Shown: positions 7,885-17,068, counted from the stretch's first letter. The stretch: DNA of 64,000 nucleotides from Pseudomonas graminis (GCF_004364335.1 NZ_SOCR01000005.1:1-64000); one strand, 5' to 3'. Made by a program: numbers and translations. Notes: generated from the letters alone by a model not told the origin.

Positions 7885-9210
7885 ATGACTCACCTTAGAA
7901 AGATTTCCCTCGCGGTTTTCTCAACCCTCGCGAGCGTCACGCCTGTTGCCGGTTTTGCAGAAGAGCAAAAAGAAGGGTTTATCGAAGGCAGTACGTTCAA
8001 CGTTCTAAGCCGCACCTTCTATATGAACCGTGATAGCCGCAAAGGGCAGTCGACTGCTACCGGGAACGGCTATTCCGAAGCAACGGCGCAAGGCTTTATT
8101 GCCAAATTCGAATCCGGCTTCACACAAGGTACATTCGGCGTAGGGGTCGACGCTTTTGCCTTGATGGGAATCAAGCTTGACACCGGCGGAGGCCGAAACG
8201 GATTTCAGAGCTCTTTCGACGTCTTGCCTGTCGATAACGACGGCGAGGCCGAGGACGAATACACCAAGCTGGGTGGCTCCGTGAAGGCACGGGCATTCGA
8301 CACGGTCGTCAACGTCGGCGATGTGTTCCCGTCTACTCCCGTCGTATCCTTTGGTGATTCGCGTGTCCTTCCCGAAAGCTTTCGGGGTGTCACTGCGACG
8401 AACAAAAGCCTCAGCGGGTTGACCGTTCAGGGCGGTCGACTTCATTCGATGAGCCAGCCCCAATCAACCTCAATGGGCGACAAGTTCGCTACGTTCTACG
8501 CGGGTCAGGTCAACTCGCCATGGATGGGTTACTTCGGTGGTGACTATGAAGCAACCGAGCAGCTGACTCTGGCCCTATACGGAAGCCGCCTGAAAGACGC
8601 GTGGGATCAGAAGTACGCCTCTGCCTCCTACGTGCTTCCTCTTTCCGATCAAATGGCTCTGACAGGCAGTGTCAATTACTACAACGCAACAGACGAAGGC
8701 AAGAAGCTTCTGGGTAAGTTCGACAACGATATCTGGAGCGTGAAGGTCGCCCTGAAATATGGCTCGCACACTTTCGCATTGTCGCACCAACGCAATCAGG
8801 GCGATGACGACTTTGACTACCTGAGACAGTCAGACTCGATCTACGTCGCTAACTCCATTCAATACAGCGACTTCAACTCGCCGAAAGAAAGGTCCTGGAT
8901 GGCGACGTATAACGTGGACATGAACAACTTTGGAATCCCTGGTCTCTCGTTCATGACCCGCTATGGCAAGGGTACAGATGCCGACTACTCCAATGCCAAC
9001 AGCACCTACATGCGACGAGACTCGGACGGGAATCCGCTCAAAGATCAAAAACGCTGGGAGCGGGATATCGAAGCAAAATACGTCGTCCAGACCGGCACCT
9101 TGAAAGATCTATCACTGCGCCTGCGCCAGGCGACCACAAGGGCGACTGCGTTTGAGTCGGACCTTGACGAGGTGAGGCTGATCGTCGAATACCCTATCAG
9201 CGTCCTCTGA
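7885..9210 (+). CDS. OprD-family outer-membrane porin (metal locus)
   Basis: 441 residues. The N-terminal signal peptide ends near VAGFA (about residue 24), and a beta-barrel of the OprD/OccD-OccK type fills the rest, giving substrate-specific uptake through the outer membrane. Family hallmarks are FIEGSTFNVLSRTFYMNRD at the mature N-terminus, the FGVGVDAFALMGIKLD segment, the middle RGVTATNKSLSGLTVQGGRL, GIPGLSFMTRYGKG and the final strand VRLIVEYPISVL. ATG at 7885 follows a GGAG six bases upstream. It lies beside czc genes and shares an upstream motif with them. In P. aeruginosa CzcR represses oprD, so a metal-responsive porin is plausible. Substrate unknown. Confidence 0.85.
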   Translation: MTHLRKISLAVFSTLASVTPVAGFAEEQKEGFIEGSTFNVLSRTFYMNRDSRKGQSTATGNGYSEATAQGFIAKFESGFTQGTFGVGVDAFALMGIKLDTGGGRNGFQSSFDVLPVDNDGEAEDEYTKLGGSVKARAFDTVVNVGDVFPSTPVVSFGDSRVLPESFRGVTATNKSLSGLTVQGGRLHSMSQPQSTSMGDKFATFYAGQVNSPWMGYFGGDYEATEQLTLALYGSRLKDAWDQKYASASYVLPLSDQMALTGSVNYYNATDEGKKLLGKFDNDIWSVKVALKYGSHTFALSHQRNQGDDDFDYLRQSDSIYVANSIQYSDFNSPKERSWMATYNVDMNNFGIPGLSFMTRYGKGTDADYSNANSTYMRRDSDGNPLKDQKRWERDIEAKYVVQTGTLKDLSLRLRQATTRATAFESDLDEVRLIVEYPISVL

Positions 9211-9243
9211 GGGCTAATGGGCAGCCCCAGCCAAAGCGTCTTT

Positions 9244-9268
9244 AGGTGCCCTGACGGGCACCTTTTTC
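9244..9268 (+). terminator. Intrinsic terminator of the OprD-family porin
   Basis: AGGTGCCC-TGAC-GGGCACCT followed by a run of T residues, 35 bp after the porin stop codon. Confidence 0.9.
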
Positions 9269-9317
9269 TGTGCCGCAACAAAGGCGCATTTATCCCGGCA
9301 GTACGGTTTTTTTGAGA

Positions 9318-9344
9318 CAAAAAAAAGCGGCCATGAAGGCCGCT
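9318..9344 (-). terminator. Intrinsic terminator of the DUF2790 gene
   Basis: On the minus strand AGCGGCC-TTCAT-GGCCGCT is followed by at least seven T residues, placed 46 bp after the stop of the DUF2790 gene. Confidence 0.9.
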
Positions 9345-9389
9345 CCGATGCTGAATTCAAACAGGGTAATGATTCATCAGCAAACAGTG

Positions 9390-9719
9390 TCAATTTTTGC
9401 CTCGGCAACCGCTCATGGCCTGGTATTGCAACGTGTTTAATTCGCCCTGGGCGTCTTCGTAGGTCATTAGTTTAGGCATCACCTGACAGCCCCTCGACTC
9501 CGGGGAAACTCGGACGACTTTCGCAATATCCAGCTTCATCCCATATTTATATTCAACAATAGCTGGCACAGGCTTATTTTCTCTGGCCGCATACCGACCG
9601 ACCACTTCCTGATGTTCTTTGATGATGGTATTCGCCACCGAGTCATCGCTTGCAAAGGCGTAAGAAGCGACGGGCGAAAGGATTGCAAGGGCAAAAACAA
9701 AGGATTTGGCAATACGCAT
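9390..9719 (-). CDS. DUF2790 domain periplasmic small protein
   Basis: 109 residues with a signal peptide (MRIAKSFVFALAILSPVASYAFA, cleavage near residue 23) and a C-terminal DUF2790 domain: VEYKYGMKLDIAKVVRVSP, GCQVMPKLMTYEDAQGELNTLQYQAMSGC. Two conserved cysteines (in RGCQV and SGCRG) could form a disulfide. Ribosome site GGAG is 7 bases before the ATG. DUF2790 proteins are Pseudomonas-typical and often near metal genes, but their activity is not known. It is divergent from the PtrA-like gene, and the shared intergenic region holds the putative metal box, suggesting co-regulation. Confidence 0.8.
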   Translation of the reverse strand: MRIAKSFVFALAILSPVASYAFASDDSVANTIIKEHQEVVGRYAARENKPVPAIVEYKYGMKLDIAKVVRVSPESRGCQVMPKLMTYEDAQGELNTLQYQAMSGCRGKN

Positions 9720-9840
9720 TTTTTGTCTCCGTTTAAGTGATGGCCTAACTTAACCAATCAGCACTTACTGGAACGTTGCGCGAGCATTACCATTTGGAAA
9801 TCTTGTCGCGGGCATTGGATTTAGCTGCGGTAGTCTTTCC

Positions 9841-9856
9841 TGACAGAATTGTAATT
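9841..9856 (+). promoter_or_regulatory. Putative metal-response box 2 (CzcR-like motif)
   Basis: TGACAGAATTGTAATT lies in the 238-bp divergent region between the DUF2790 gene and the PtrA-like gene, 102 bp from the latter. It is nearly the same as the elements at 7746-7761 and 17191-17206 and is partly palindromic (AATTGTAATT). Confidence 0.5.
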
Positions 9857-9957
9857 GTTCCCTCACGTTCCTGTTAGCCACCGCGAATTACTATTGCCAC
9901 AACTCCTGATGAGCCCCAGCAGTTGATCAGGTACTGCCACTCCATAGGGTAACCACC

Positions 9958-10167
9958 ATGAATCTCATCAAATCGTTGGTCCTGACAGTCGCCGCGCTCT
10001 CCAGCACGTCTCTATTCGCCCAAGACGGCAGTGAGCGCTCAAATCATGCCGCTCAGAAAATGCGAATCGCACAAGAAGTACGATTCAACGATCAAAAGGC
10101 GGCCACTGAATATGTCCGCGTCGAGGAGAAACCCCGCGCTGACGACGTCAAAAAGTCCGAAGGCTAA
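9958..10167 (+). CDS. Small periplasmic protein, PtrA-like
   Basis: 69 residues: a clear signal peptide (MNLIKSLVLTVAALSSTSLFA, cleavage near residue 21) and a mature, charged peptide starting QDGSERSNHAAQKM. The pattern of signal peptide plus GSERS and a Lys/Glu-rich tail resembles PtrA-type small copper/metal-inducible periplasmic proteins of Pseudomonas. The match is based on short motifs and is tentative. It contains no cysteine in the mature part. It is flanked by a putative metal box upstream and a terminator downstream, so it is expressed as its own short transcript. Role unknown; metal sequestration or signalling is possible. Confidence 0.6.
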   Translation: MNLIKSLVLTVAALSSTSLFAQDGSERSNHAAQKMRIAQEVRFNDQKAATEYVRVEEKPRADDVKKSEG

Positions 10168-10232
10168 TACCCTCCGGTCACCCTATTCACCTTTGGAAGC
10201 TCCCGTTGCTCCTTTGGTTAAGGTGAATCTTT

Positions 10233-10257
10233 AAGCGCCCACTGGGCGCTTTTTTTT
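10233..10257 (+). terminator. Intrinsic terminator of the PtrA-like gene
   Basis: AAGCGCCC-ACT-GGGCGCTT followed by a T run, 66 bp after the stop codon. It separates the small gene from czcD. Confidence 0.92.
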
Positions 10258-10360
10258 GCTTGTTTTTCGATGGCTCATGGATGAACGGCCCTGCCAGACT
10301 GCATGTCATAGTCAGTTCAACCATTACCTCTCCCTGTCCATAAATCCCAAGGATCTCCCG

Positions 10361-11278
10361 ATGAGCTCAGGTCACAGCCACGGCCAAGTGCGCGCAGGCC
10401 ACGAAAAGATGCTTTTCATGGCGCTTCTTCTCACGACGGGTTTCATGATCGCCGAGGTCATCGGCGCCTGGATCACAGGAAGTCTCGCGCTCCTGTCTGA
10501 TGCCGCACACATGTTCACTGACTCGGCTGCTTTAGGTATCTCGCTGTTAGCCTTCCAGATTGCCAAGCGACCCGCCGACCGAACTCGAACATTTGGTTAT
10601 GCGAGGTTTGAAATCCTCGCCTCTTCAGTCAATGCCATTCTGCTGTTCTTCGTCGCCATCTACATCTTGTACGAGGCCTACCAAAGACTCCTCACGCCTG
10701 CTCCCATCCAGTCGATTGGCATGCTGGTCATTGCCACGCTGGGACTCGTCGTCAACCTGATCTCCATGCGGATGCTGGGAAGTGCCAGCGGAGAAAGTCT
10801 GAATGTGAAGGGAGCCTATCTGGAGGTCTGGAGTGACATGCTCGGCTCGATCGGCGTGATCGTAGCGGCTGTCGTCATCTGGTTCACCGGGTGGGCCTGG
10901 GTGGACTCACTCGTGGCAGCCGGTATCGGACTCTGGGTGCTGCCAAGAACCTGGACGCTTCTACGCGAAAGCATGAACGTACTGTTGGAGGGTGTGCCCA
11001 ATGGCATTGAGCTCAAAGAGGTTGAGCAGACCATTCTGGCGGTCGAGGGTGTCAAGGCGATCCATGATCTCCATGTGTGGTCAGTCACCAGCGGAAAGAA
11101 CGTCATGAGCGTGCATGTGGTGATAGCGCAGGCGTCCCGGAACGGGCAGGAAATCCTGGCCAACGTGACCACCTCCGTAAGCCAGGGCTTCGAAATCGAC
11201 CACTGCACCATCCAACTCGAACATGATGGTTTTCATGATGACGAGCACAGCGCAGAAGGGCACGAACACCACGCATGA
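10361..11278 (+). CDS. czcD: CzcD-type cation diffusion facilitator
   Basis: Inner-membrane proton antiporter exporting Zn2+, Co2+ and Cd2+ from cytoplasm to periplasm. 305 residues from ATG 10361, chosen because AAGGA lies 8 bases upstream and the N-terminus (MSSGHSHGQVRAGHEKM) fits the family. Six transmembrane helices are followed by a cytoplasmic C-terminal domain and a His-rich tail (HDDEHSAEGHEHHA). The TM2 metal site SDAAHMFTDS is intact. In TM5 the usual His of HxxxD is Glu (YLEVWSDMLGS), as I recall for Cupriavidus CzcD, which separates this group from ZitB-like zinc exporters. It converges on czcA with a shared terminator between them. Confidence 0.93.
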   Translation: MSSGHSHGQVRAGHEKMLFMALLLTTGFMIAEVIGAWITGSLALLSDAAHMFTDSAALGISLLAFQIAKRPADRTRTFGYARFEILASSVNAILLFFVAIYILYEAYQRLLTPAPIQSIGMLVIATLGLVVNLISMRMLGSASGESLNVKGAYLEVWSDMLGSIGVIVAAVVIWFTGWAWVDSLVAAGIGLWVLPRTWTLLRESMNVLLEGVPNGIELKEVEQTILAVEGVKAIHDLHVWSVTSGKNVMSVHVVIAQASRNGQEILANVTTSVSQGFEIDHCTIQLEHDGFHDDEHSAEGHEHHA

Positions 11279-11313
11279 AAAAGCTCGCGCCAGTCTTCCG
11301 GCGCGAGCTTTTT
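11278..11313. terminator. Bidirectional terminator between czcD and czcA
   Basis: AAAAAGCTCGCGCC-AGTCTTCC-GGCGCGAGCTTTTT forms a perfect 14-bp stem flanked by A and T runs, so it can terminate both converging transcripts. Confidence 0.93.
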
Positions 11314-11335
11314 AAGTGGGGAACTGAGCGGGCTG

Positions 11336-14300
11336 TCAGTCCTCTTCTTTCCTGTGAGCCCATTGATAAAGCGCTGGCAGGACCAGCAGCGTCAGCGCTG
11401 TGGAAGATAGGATTCCTCCAATGACTACCGTTGCCAAAGGGCGTTGAACCTCAGCGCCTGTCCCCGTTGCCAAGGCCATGGGGATGAACCCCAGAGACGC
11501 GACCAACGCAGTCATCAGCACTGGCCTCAAACGAGTGAGCGCACCCTCGTTGATCGCGTCGCCCAGGGAGCGCCCCTCTTCACGCAAGTTGCGAATGAAG
11601 GCGATCATGACCAGGCCGTTCAGTACAGCCACGCCGGACAAGGCGATAAATCCAACCCCGGCCGAGATCGACAACGGGATGTCCCGTAGCCAAAGCGCAA
11701 GCACGCCTCCCGTCAAAGCAAAGGGGATGCCCGTGAACACCAGCAACCCATCTTTGAGGTTGTTGAACATCATGAACAGCAGTGCAAGCACCATCAGCAA
11801 AGCCACCGGCACCACAATCTGGAGACGTTTGGCAGCCGACTGAAGCTGTTCAAACTGACCGCCCCAATCGGTCCAATAGCCAGGCGGGATTTTCACTGCG
11901 CTGTCGATGTTTACACCTGCTTCCTGAACGAACGAACCGAGGTCACGTCCGCGAACGTTGGCGCTTACGATCACCAGACGCTTCCCGTTTTCGCGACTGA
12001 TCTGATTAGGCCCGAGTATCAGATCCAGCGTCGCCACTTGCGACAACGGGATGAAGTTGATTTGCTGATCGCTACTGCCCGCGGTAGCCGGAACCGGGAT
12101 CAACAAACTGGAAAGCCCGGCGACATCGGTTCGCATCTCATCCGACAGCCGCACAACCATATCGAACCGACGGTCGCCTTCATAAAGGGTGCCGGCCCGA
12201 CGACCTCCCACACCCGTAGCGATAGCATCCTGCACGTCGCCCACGTTCAGACCGTAACGTGCGGCTTTGTCCCGATCGATGTTGATGGTCAACACAGGCA
12301 AGCCCGTCGTCTGCTCGACTTTGACCTCAGACGCGCCAGGCACTTTTTGCAGAGTGGCTGCGATCTGACTTGCCGTCTGGTTCAGCACGTCCATGTCGTC
12401 ACCGAACACCTTCACCGCAACGTCGCTTCGTACGCCTGAGACAAGCTCGTTAAAGCGCAACTGGATAGGCTGGGAGAACTCGTAGTTACTCCCTGGCACG
12501 CCGGCTGCCGCCTGCTGCAACTCCGCAATGAGGGACTCACGAGACTTTCCTGGATCCGGCCATTGGCTTTGCGGTTTCAGCATGACGTAGCTATCAGAAA
12601 TGTTTGGCGGCATCGGGTCGGCAGCAATCTCTGCTGTACCTGTTCGAGCAAACATTCGTTCTACTTCAGGCACCTTCTCAACGATGGCTTTTTCAAGCCG
12701 CTTCTGCATTTCCACAGACTGAGTAAGGCTCGTGCCCGGCACCCGAAGGGCTTGCAGCGCAAAGTCGCCCTCGCTCAGGCTGGGTACGAACTCACTGCCC
12801 ATTCGGCTGGCGGTGAAACCGGACAAGACGATCAGCACAAAGGCCATGCTGAAAGCGATCGCACGATGCTGCAGCACCCACGTCAGAACCGGCGCGTAAC
12901 GCACGCGAGCCGTGCGCATGATGAAACCTTCTTCTTCCTTCACCTTGCCAGTCACGAACATCGCGATCGCGGCAGGAACAAAGGTGACGGAAAGGATCAT
13001 GGCGCCCAACAATGCGATGACCACGGTAAACGCCATGGGGTGGAACATCTTGCCTTCCACACCGGTGAGGGCAAAGATCGGCAGATAAACGACCATGATG
13101 ATCAACTGGCCGAAAATGAGCGGTCTGCGAGCTTCCTTGGCAGCGGCAAACACTTCGTGAAAACGCTCGGTACGCGTCAGCATCCGGCCGTACTTGTGCT
13201 GCGCATGAGCAAGCCGTCGAATCGCGTTTTCAACGATCACCACAGCCCCGTCCACGATAATGCCAAAGTCCAGCGCACCCAGGCTCATCAGGTTTGCGCT
13301 GACGTTGTTGGTAAACATGCCGGTAAACGTGAACAACATGGCGAGCGGGATCACCATGGCGGTGATCAAGGCAGCGCGGATGTTACCCAGGAACAGGAAC
13401 AAAATGGCGATGACAAGGATGGCGCCTTCAATCAGGTTCTTCTTGACGGTGGCGATGGCCTTTTCAACGAGATTGGTACGGTCATACACCGTCACCGCGT
13501 GGATGCCCTGAGGCAGCGAGCGGTTGATGTCAGCCAGTTTCGCCGCAACTGCCTGCGAGACCGTTCGGCTGTTTTCTCCGATCAGCATGAACACCGTGCC
13601 CAGGACAACCTCACGCCCGTTCTCGGTAGCGGCTCCGGAACGCAGTTCCTGTCCGATACCCACATCAGCGACGCTGCTGACCCTGATCGGCGTGCCCTGG
13701 ACGTTTGCGATGACGATGTTCGCGATGTCCTTCACCGTGCCGAGCTGGCCAGGTGCACGAATCAACAGTTGCTCGCCCCCACGTTCAATGTAGCCGGCCC
13801 CGACATTGGCGTTGTTACGCTCAAGCGCGGCGACGAGATCGTTCAGCGTCAGCTTGTAGGCAGCCAGCTTTTTGGGATCAGGCGCGATCTGGTACTGCTT
13901 GGCGAAACCGCCGATCGTGTTGATCTCGGCAACGCCGGGAACGTTGCGCAGCTGTGGCTTGATGATCCAATCCTGAATGACTCGAAGATCGGTGGGTGTA
14001 TAGGCGCTTCCATCCTCCTTCCTGGCGCCTTCTTCAGCCTCGACAGTCCAGAGGAAGATCTCACCCAGGCCTGTGGAAATGGGGCCCATGACCGCCTCGA
14101 CTCCTTCAGGTAACTGCTCCTTGGCAGTTTGAAGGCGCTCACCCACCAACTGACGAGCGAAGAACAGATCGGTGCCGTCTTCGAAAATGACCGTCACCTG
14201 GGACAGACCTGAACGCGACAGCGAACGGGTCTGCTTCAGCCCGGGTAACCCGGCCATACTCGTTTCGATAGAAAAGGTAACCCGTTGCTCTGTTTCCAAC

Positions 14301-14473
14301 GGTGAAAAGCCCGGAGCGGCGGTATTGATTTGAACCTGAACGTTGGTGATGTCAGGTACCGCATCAATAGGCAGTTTCTGATAGCTGGCAATACCGAGCC
14401 CCGCCATCAGCAAGACAGCGAGCATTACGACGATGCGCTGCTCAATCGCGAATTGAATCAACCGTTCAAACAT
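11336..14473 (-). CDS. czcA: Heavy-metal efflux RND transporter CzcA
   Basis: 1045 residues, the proton-driven inner-membrane pump of the CzcCBA tripartite system that expels Zn2+, Cd2+ and Co2+ from the periplasm and cytoplasm. It has the RND layout: TM1 at residues 15-30, a large periplasmic loop, TM2-6, a second periplasmic loop, TM7-12. The HME-RND signature DFGIIVDGAVVIVEN in TM4 places it in the divalent-cation (Zn/Co/Cd) class and not the monovalent Cu/Ag class. The N-terminus MFERLIQFAIEQRIVVM is typical. It is the last gene of czcCBA, 24 bp after czcB. Confidence 0.96.
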   Translation of the reverse strand: MFERLIQFAIEQRIVVMLAVLLMAGLGIASYQKLPIDAVPDITNVQVQINTAAPGFSPLETEQRVTFSIETSMAGLPGLKQTRSLSRSGLSQVTVIFEDGTDLFFARQLVGERLQTAKEQLPEGVEAVMGPISTGLGEIFLWTVEAEEGARKEDGSAYTPTDLRVIQDWIIKPQLRNVPGVAEINTIGGFAKQYQIAPDPKKLAAYKLTLNDLVAALERNNANVGAGYIERGGEQLLIRAPGQLGTVKDIANIVIANVQGTPIRVSSVADVGIGQELRSGAATENGREVVLGTVFMLIGENSRTVSQAVAAKLADINRSLPQGIHAVTVYDRTNLVEKAIATVKKNLIEGAILVIAILFLFLGNIRAALITAMVIPLAMLFTFTGMFTNNVSANLMSLGALDFGIIVDGAVVIVENAIRRLAHAQHKYGRMLTRTERFHEVFAAAKEARRPLIFGQLIIMVVYLPIFALTGVEGKMFHPMAFTVVIALLGAMILSVTFVPAAIAMFVTGKVKEEEGFIMRTARVRYAPVLTWVLQHRAIAFSMAFVLIVLSGFTASRMGSEFVPSLSEGDFALQALRVPGTSLTQSVEMQKRLEKAIVEKVPEVERMFARTGTAEIAADPMPPNISDSYVMLKPQSQWPDPGKSRESLIAELQQAAAGVPGSNYEFSQPIQLRFNELVSGVRSDVAVKVFGDDMDVLNQTASQIAATLQKVPGASEVKVEQTTGLPVLTINIDRDKAARYGLNVGDVQDAIATGVGGRRAGTLYEGDRRFDMVVRLSDEMRTDVAGLSSLLIPVPATAGSSDQQINFIPLSQVATLDLILGPNQISRENGKRLVIVSANVRGRDLGSFVQEAGVNIDSAVKIPPGYWTDWGGQFEQLQSAAKRLQIVVPVALLMVLALLFMMFNNLKDGLLVFTGIPFALTGGVLALWLRDIPLSISAGVGFIALSGVAVLNGLVMIAFIRNLREEGRSLGDAINEGALTRLRPVLMTALVASLGFIPMALATGTGAEVQRPLATVVIGGILSSTALTLLVLPALYQWAHRKEED

Positions 14474-14497
14474 GGCGTTGTACTCTTGCGACGCGGG

Positions 14498-15739
14498 TCA
14501 ATGGGCATGCTCGGCAGAGCTCTTGCCCAGCTCGGACTTGAGGATGAAGCTGCCGGCAGAAGCCACTTGGGCGCCGGCGTCCAGGCCTTGGATGATCTCC
14601 ACAAAGCCACCATCCCGGCGACCGACCTCCACGGCACGCAGCTGGAAGCCTTCAGCATTGCGAACAAACACTGACGGCTTATCTTCCACCGTCTGAATGG
14701 CCGATTCGGGGAGACTGACCGAGGCATTGGCTTTATCAGCAGTCACATCAATGGAGACGAACAATCCGGGACGCCATGCGCCCTCGGGGTTATCAAGGAT
14801 CACCCGTACAGTGGCAGCCCTGGTTTGCTCGCCAAGCAGGCTTCCTACGTAACTGATCCGGCCTTCGACTTGAGCGTCAAGATCAGGTGCGCTGACCGTC
14901 ACGGCTCGCCCGACTACCACGCGCTGCAAATCCTTTGGCGTCGCACCAAACGTTGCCCAGACACGCGACAAGTCTGAAAGCGTAAAGGCCGCAGTGGCTT
15001 CGTTCACCACTTCGCCAATGCCGAGGTGTTTCTCCACAACCACAGAGTCAAACGGGGCAATCAACTCATAGCGATTGCCGGCGGCTGTGTTAACGCTGGC
15101 ACCAATCGCGCTCAGTTTTTGCCGGGCGTTCGAGCGACTGATATCTGCCTCCTGGAACGACTGGCGCGCGAGCAAGTAGTCCTGCTCGGCGGAAATCTTG
15201 TCCTCCCACAGCTTTTTCTCGCGCTGCATGGTCAAGCGAGCCAGCTCGGTTCTTCTCTGCGCGGCGTTCAGTTCGCTGCGCATATCCGTGATTTGCTGGC
15301 TTGCGATCACAGCGAGCACCTGCCCTTTCTTTACTGATTGGCCCAGCTCGACTCTCACTTCGTCAACGACGCCACTCACCCGTGGAACGACATGGGTCGT
15401 GCGGTCCTCGTCGAATCTGATTTCCCCCGGGAAAGTGACCGACGTACTCATCAACCTCGGCCCCGCCAAGACAAGCTCGATGCCGGCTGCGTTTATTTGC
15501 TCCGGGGTCAGTTCAAGCTGGCCTTCCTCTTCATGGGATTCACCCTTGCCCTCGTCAGAATCTTCGTCACTGTGTCCATCCCCTTTGGCGTGTGCCTCGT
15601 TGCTTTCTTTGCCTTGCTCCTTGCCAGCAGGCTGGGACTCTGCGGCAACGGGGAGTCCTTGACGGGTGACCGTCAAACTGGTCAAACCGATGATGGCGAT
15701 CACCACCAGCGCGAGGGTAATGCTCCGTTTTTTGTTCAT
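14498..15739 (-). CDS. czcB: CzcB membrane-fusion (periplasmic adaptor) protein
   Basis: 413 residues linking CzcA to CzcC. The N-terminal hydrophobic signal/anchor (residues 5-25, RSITLALVVIAIIGLTSL) is followed by a striking His/acid-rich segment (about 46-72, EAHAKGDGHSDEDSDEGKGESHEEE) that is likely to bind metal. Next come the split lipoyl/barrel-sandwich motifs (VVPRVSGVVDEVRVELGQSVKKGQVLAVI and YELIAPFDSVVVEKHLGIGEVV) around an alpha-helical hairpin (about 150-215) and beta-barrel and membrane-proximal domains. It ends with AEHAH. It is the middle gene of czcCBA. Confidence 0.94.
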   Translation of the reverse strand: MNKKRSITLALVVIAIIGLTSLTVTRQGLPVAAESQPAGKEQGKESNEAHAKGDGHSDEDSDEGKGESHEEEGQLELTPEQINAAGIELVLAGPRLMSTSVTFPGEIRFDEDRTTHVVPRVSGVVDEVRVELGQSVKKGQVLAVIASQQITDMRSELNAAQRRTELARLTMQREKKLWEDKISAEQDYLLARQSFQEADISRSNARQKLSAIGASVNTAAGNRYELIAPFDSVVVEKHLGIGEVVNEATAAFTLSDLSRVWATFGATPKDLQRVVVGRAVTVSAPDLDAQVEGRISYVGSLLGEQTRAATVRVILDNPEGAWRPGLFVSIDVTADKANASVSLPESAIQTVEDKPSVFVRNAEGFQLRAVEVGRRDGGFVEIIQGLDAGAQVASAGSFILKSELGKSSAEHAH

Positions 15740-15805
15740 GAATGCTCCCGGCGATCATGTGCTTGCACACGGTGCGATGCGCCCAATAAGTGCGGAAAGA
15801 TGGCT

Positions 15806-17068
15806 TTAAGGATGAGTGCTAAATGAGCTGAGATCGCCGTAGATGCGCTCGACAGTGACCCTGGCGTCAGTGGCGATGGCTAGCGATTCCAGATATTGGC
15901 TTCGGGCATCGATCAGCGTGCGCTGAGCATCGAGGACTTCCAGAAAGCCGAACTTGCCCATCTCAAAGCCTCGGGTCGCCGCATCGACCGCGCTTTTGGC
16001 GGACGGCAAGATGACTTGATTGAAAGACTCAACATCGCGAGTGGCCGTTACCCATTGGGCAAGGGCAGACTGAGTGGTGGTACGCAGTCTCAGCTCCACC
16101 GCATTACGCAGGTCGCGGGCCTGGTCAGCGCGACGCGAAGCCGCAAGCACGTTTCCCTGGTTCCTGTTGAAAAGCGGAAGGGGCATCGAAAAACCAACTA
16201 CGTTGACGCGCTCCCGATCCTCGCGGGTGTATTGGCTGCCAATGCTGACCGTGAGATCCGGGATGCGTTGCGCACGCTCCGAACCTAATGACGCGTCTCG
16301 CTGTTCAATCTGAGCCTGGGCCAGGCGCAGCTCGGCAGACCGATCGATTGCGGTCAGTATTTTCGCAGCGAGTGGCGCCTTGCCCGGGGACAGATCAGCG
16401 TATTCCAGGCTATCGAAGGTTGCCGATGCGGATCCGGTTGCACGAGCGAGGTCGCGATAGCTGTTAGCTTTCAGCGTTTGTGCGCGTCGAACCAGCAGGT
16501 TGGTCTCGGACAACTGGACTTGCGCACGGGTAGCCTCTACCGGCGATGATTTACCGGCACGCACACGGCCCTCAGCGATCTCAAGACCGCGCTCAGCCAG
16601 AGACTGAGATTGTTGCGCCAGATCCAGCCCCGTTTCAGCCCGAACGGCGGCGTAAAACGCCTGAACCACTTCGGCACGCAACTCGTTGCCCCGACGCTCA
16701 AGCTCGATTTGAGCAGCGTCCTGGCCACGGCTCGCGACATCGATACGGGCTCCTCTTTTGCCGCCGAGCTCCAGAGCCTGACTCAGCATGACGGTCGTGG
16801 TGCTGGTACTACGACGGGTGTCTTCCGCTTCCCAGGAAACCACCGGGTTAGGGATGAGCCCGGCCTGCTGCCTGTCACCTTCGGCGATCCCTATCTCCCT
16901 TCGAGCGGCAGCAAGATCAGGGTTTTCGGCAAATGCCGATTCAATGGCTTGGGGCAAGCTCAGACCCTGAGCAGCCACAACACCGGGTGCGGCGAAAGGC
17001 AGCAACAACACGCAAAAAGCGCCCAGCCTCATGGAAGAGGTTACGGAAAATCGTCTATGTCCGAGCAC
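15806..17068 (-). CDS. czcC: CzcC outer-membrane efflux channel (TolC family)
   Basis: Outer-membrane factor of CzcCBA. 420 residues with an N-terminal signal sequence (MRLGAFCVLLLPFAAPGVVAAQG within the first 35 residues) and two OEP repeats: LPQAIESAFAENPDLAAARREI with GLIPNPVVSWEAED, then AQRIPDLTVSIGSQYTRED with PLPLFNRNQGN. I prefer a GTG start at 17066-17068, because GGAGAAG lies 7 bases upstream; the internal ATG at 17030-17032 and an upstream TTG at 17099-17101 have no good site. It is the first gene of czcCBA, with a 480-bp regulatory region shared with czcRS. Confidence 0.92.
   Translation of the reverse strand: MLGHRRFSVTSSMRLGAFCVLLLPFAAPGVVAAQGLSLPQAIESAFAENPDLAAARREIGIAEGDRQQAGLIPNPVVSWEAEDTRRSTSTTTVMLSQALELGGKRGARIDVASRGQDAAQIELERRGNELRAEVVQAFYAAVRAETGLDLAQQSQSLAERGLEIAEGRVRAGKSSPVEATRAQVQLSETNLLVRRAQTLKANSYRDLARATGSASATFDSLEYADLSPGKAPLAAKILTAIDRSAELRLAQAQIEQRDASLGSERAQRIPDLTVSIGSQYTREDRERVNVVGFSMPLPLFNRNQGNVLAASRRADQARDLRNAVELRLRTTTQSALAQWVTATRDVESFNQVILPSAKSAVDAATRGFEMGKFGFLEVLDAQRTLIDARSQYLESLAIATDARVTVERIYGDLSSFSTHP

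Noticed and set aside
12563..14113. 516-codon open frame antisense to czcA
   Set aside because: It lies entirely inside czcA in the opposite strand; the translated protein is His/Arg/Gln-rich with no domain, a usual artefact in GC-rich genes.
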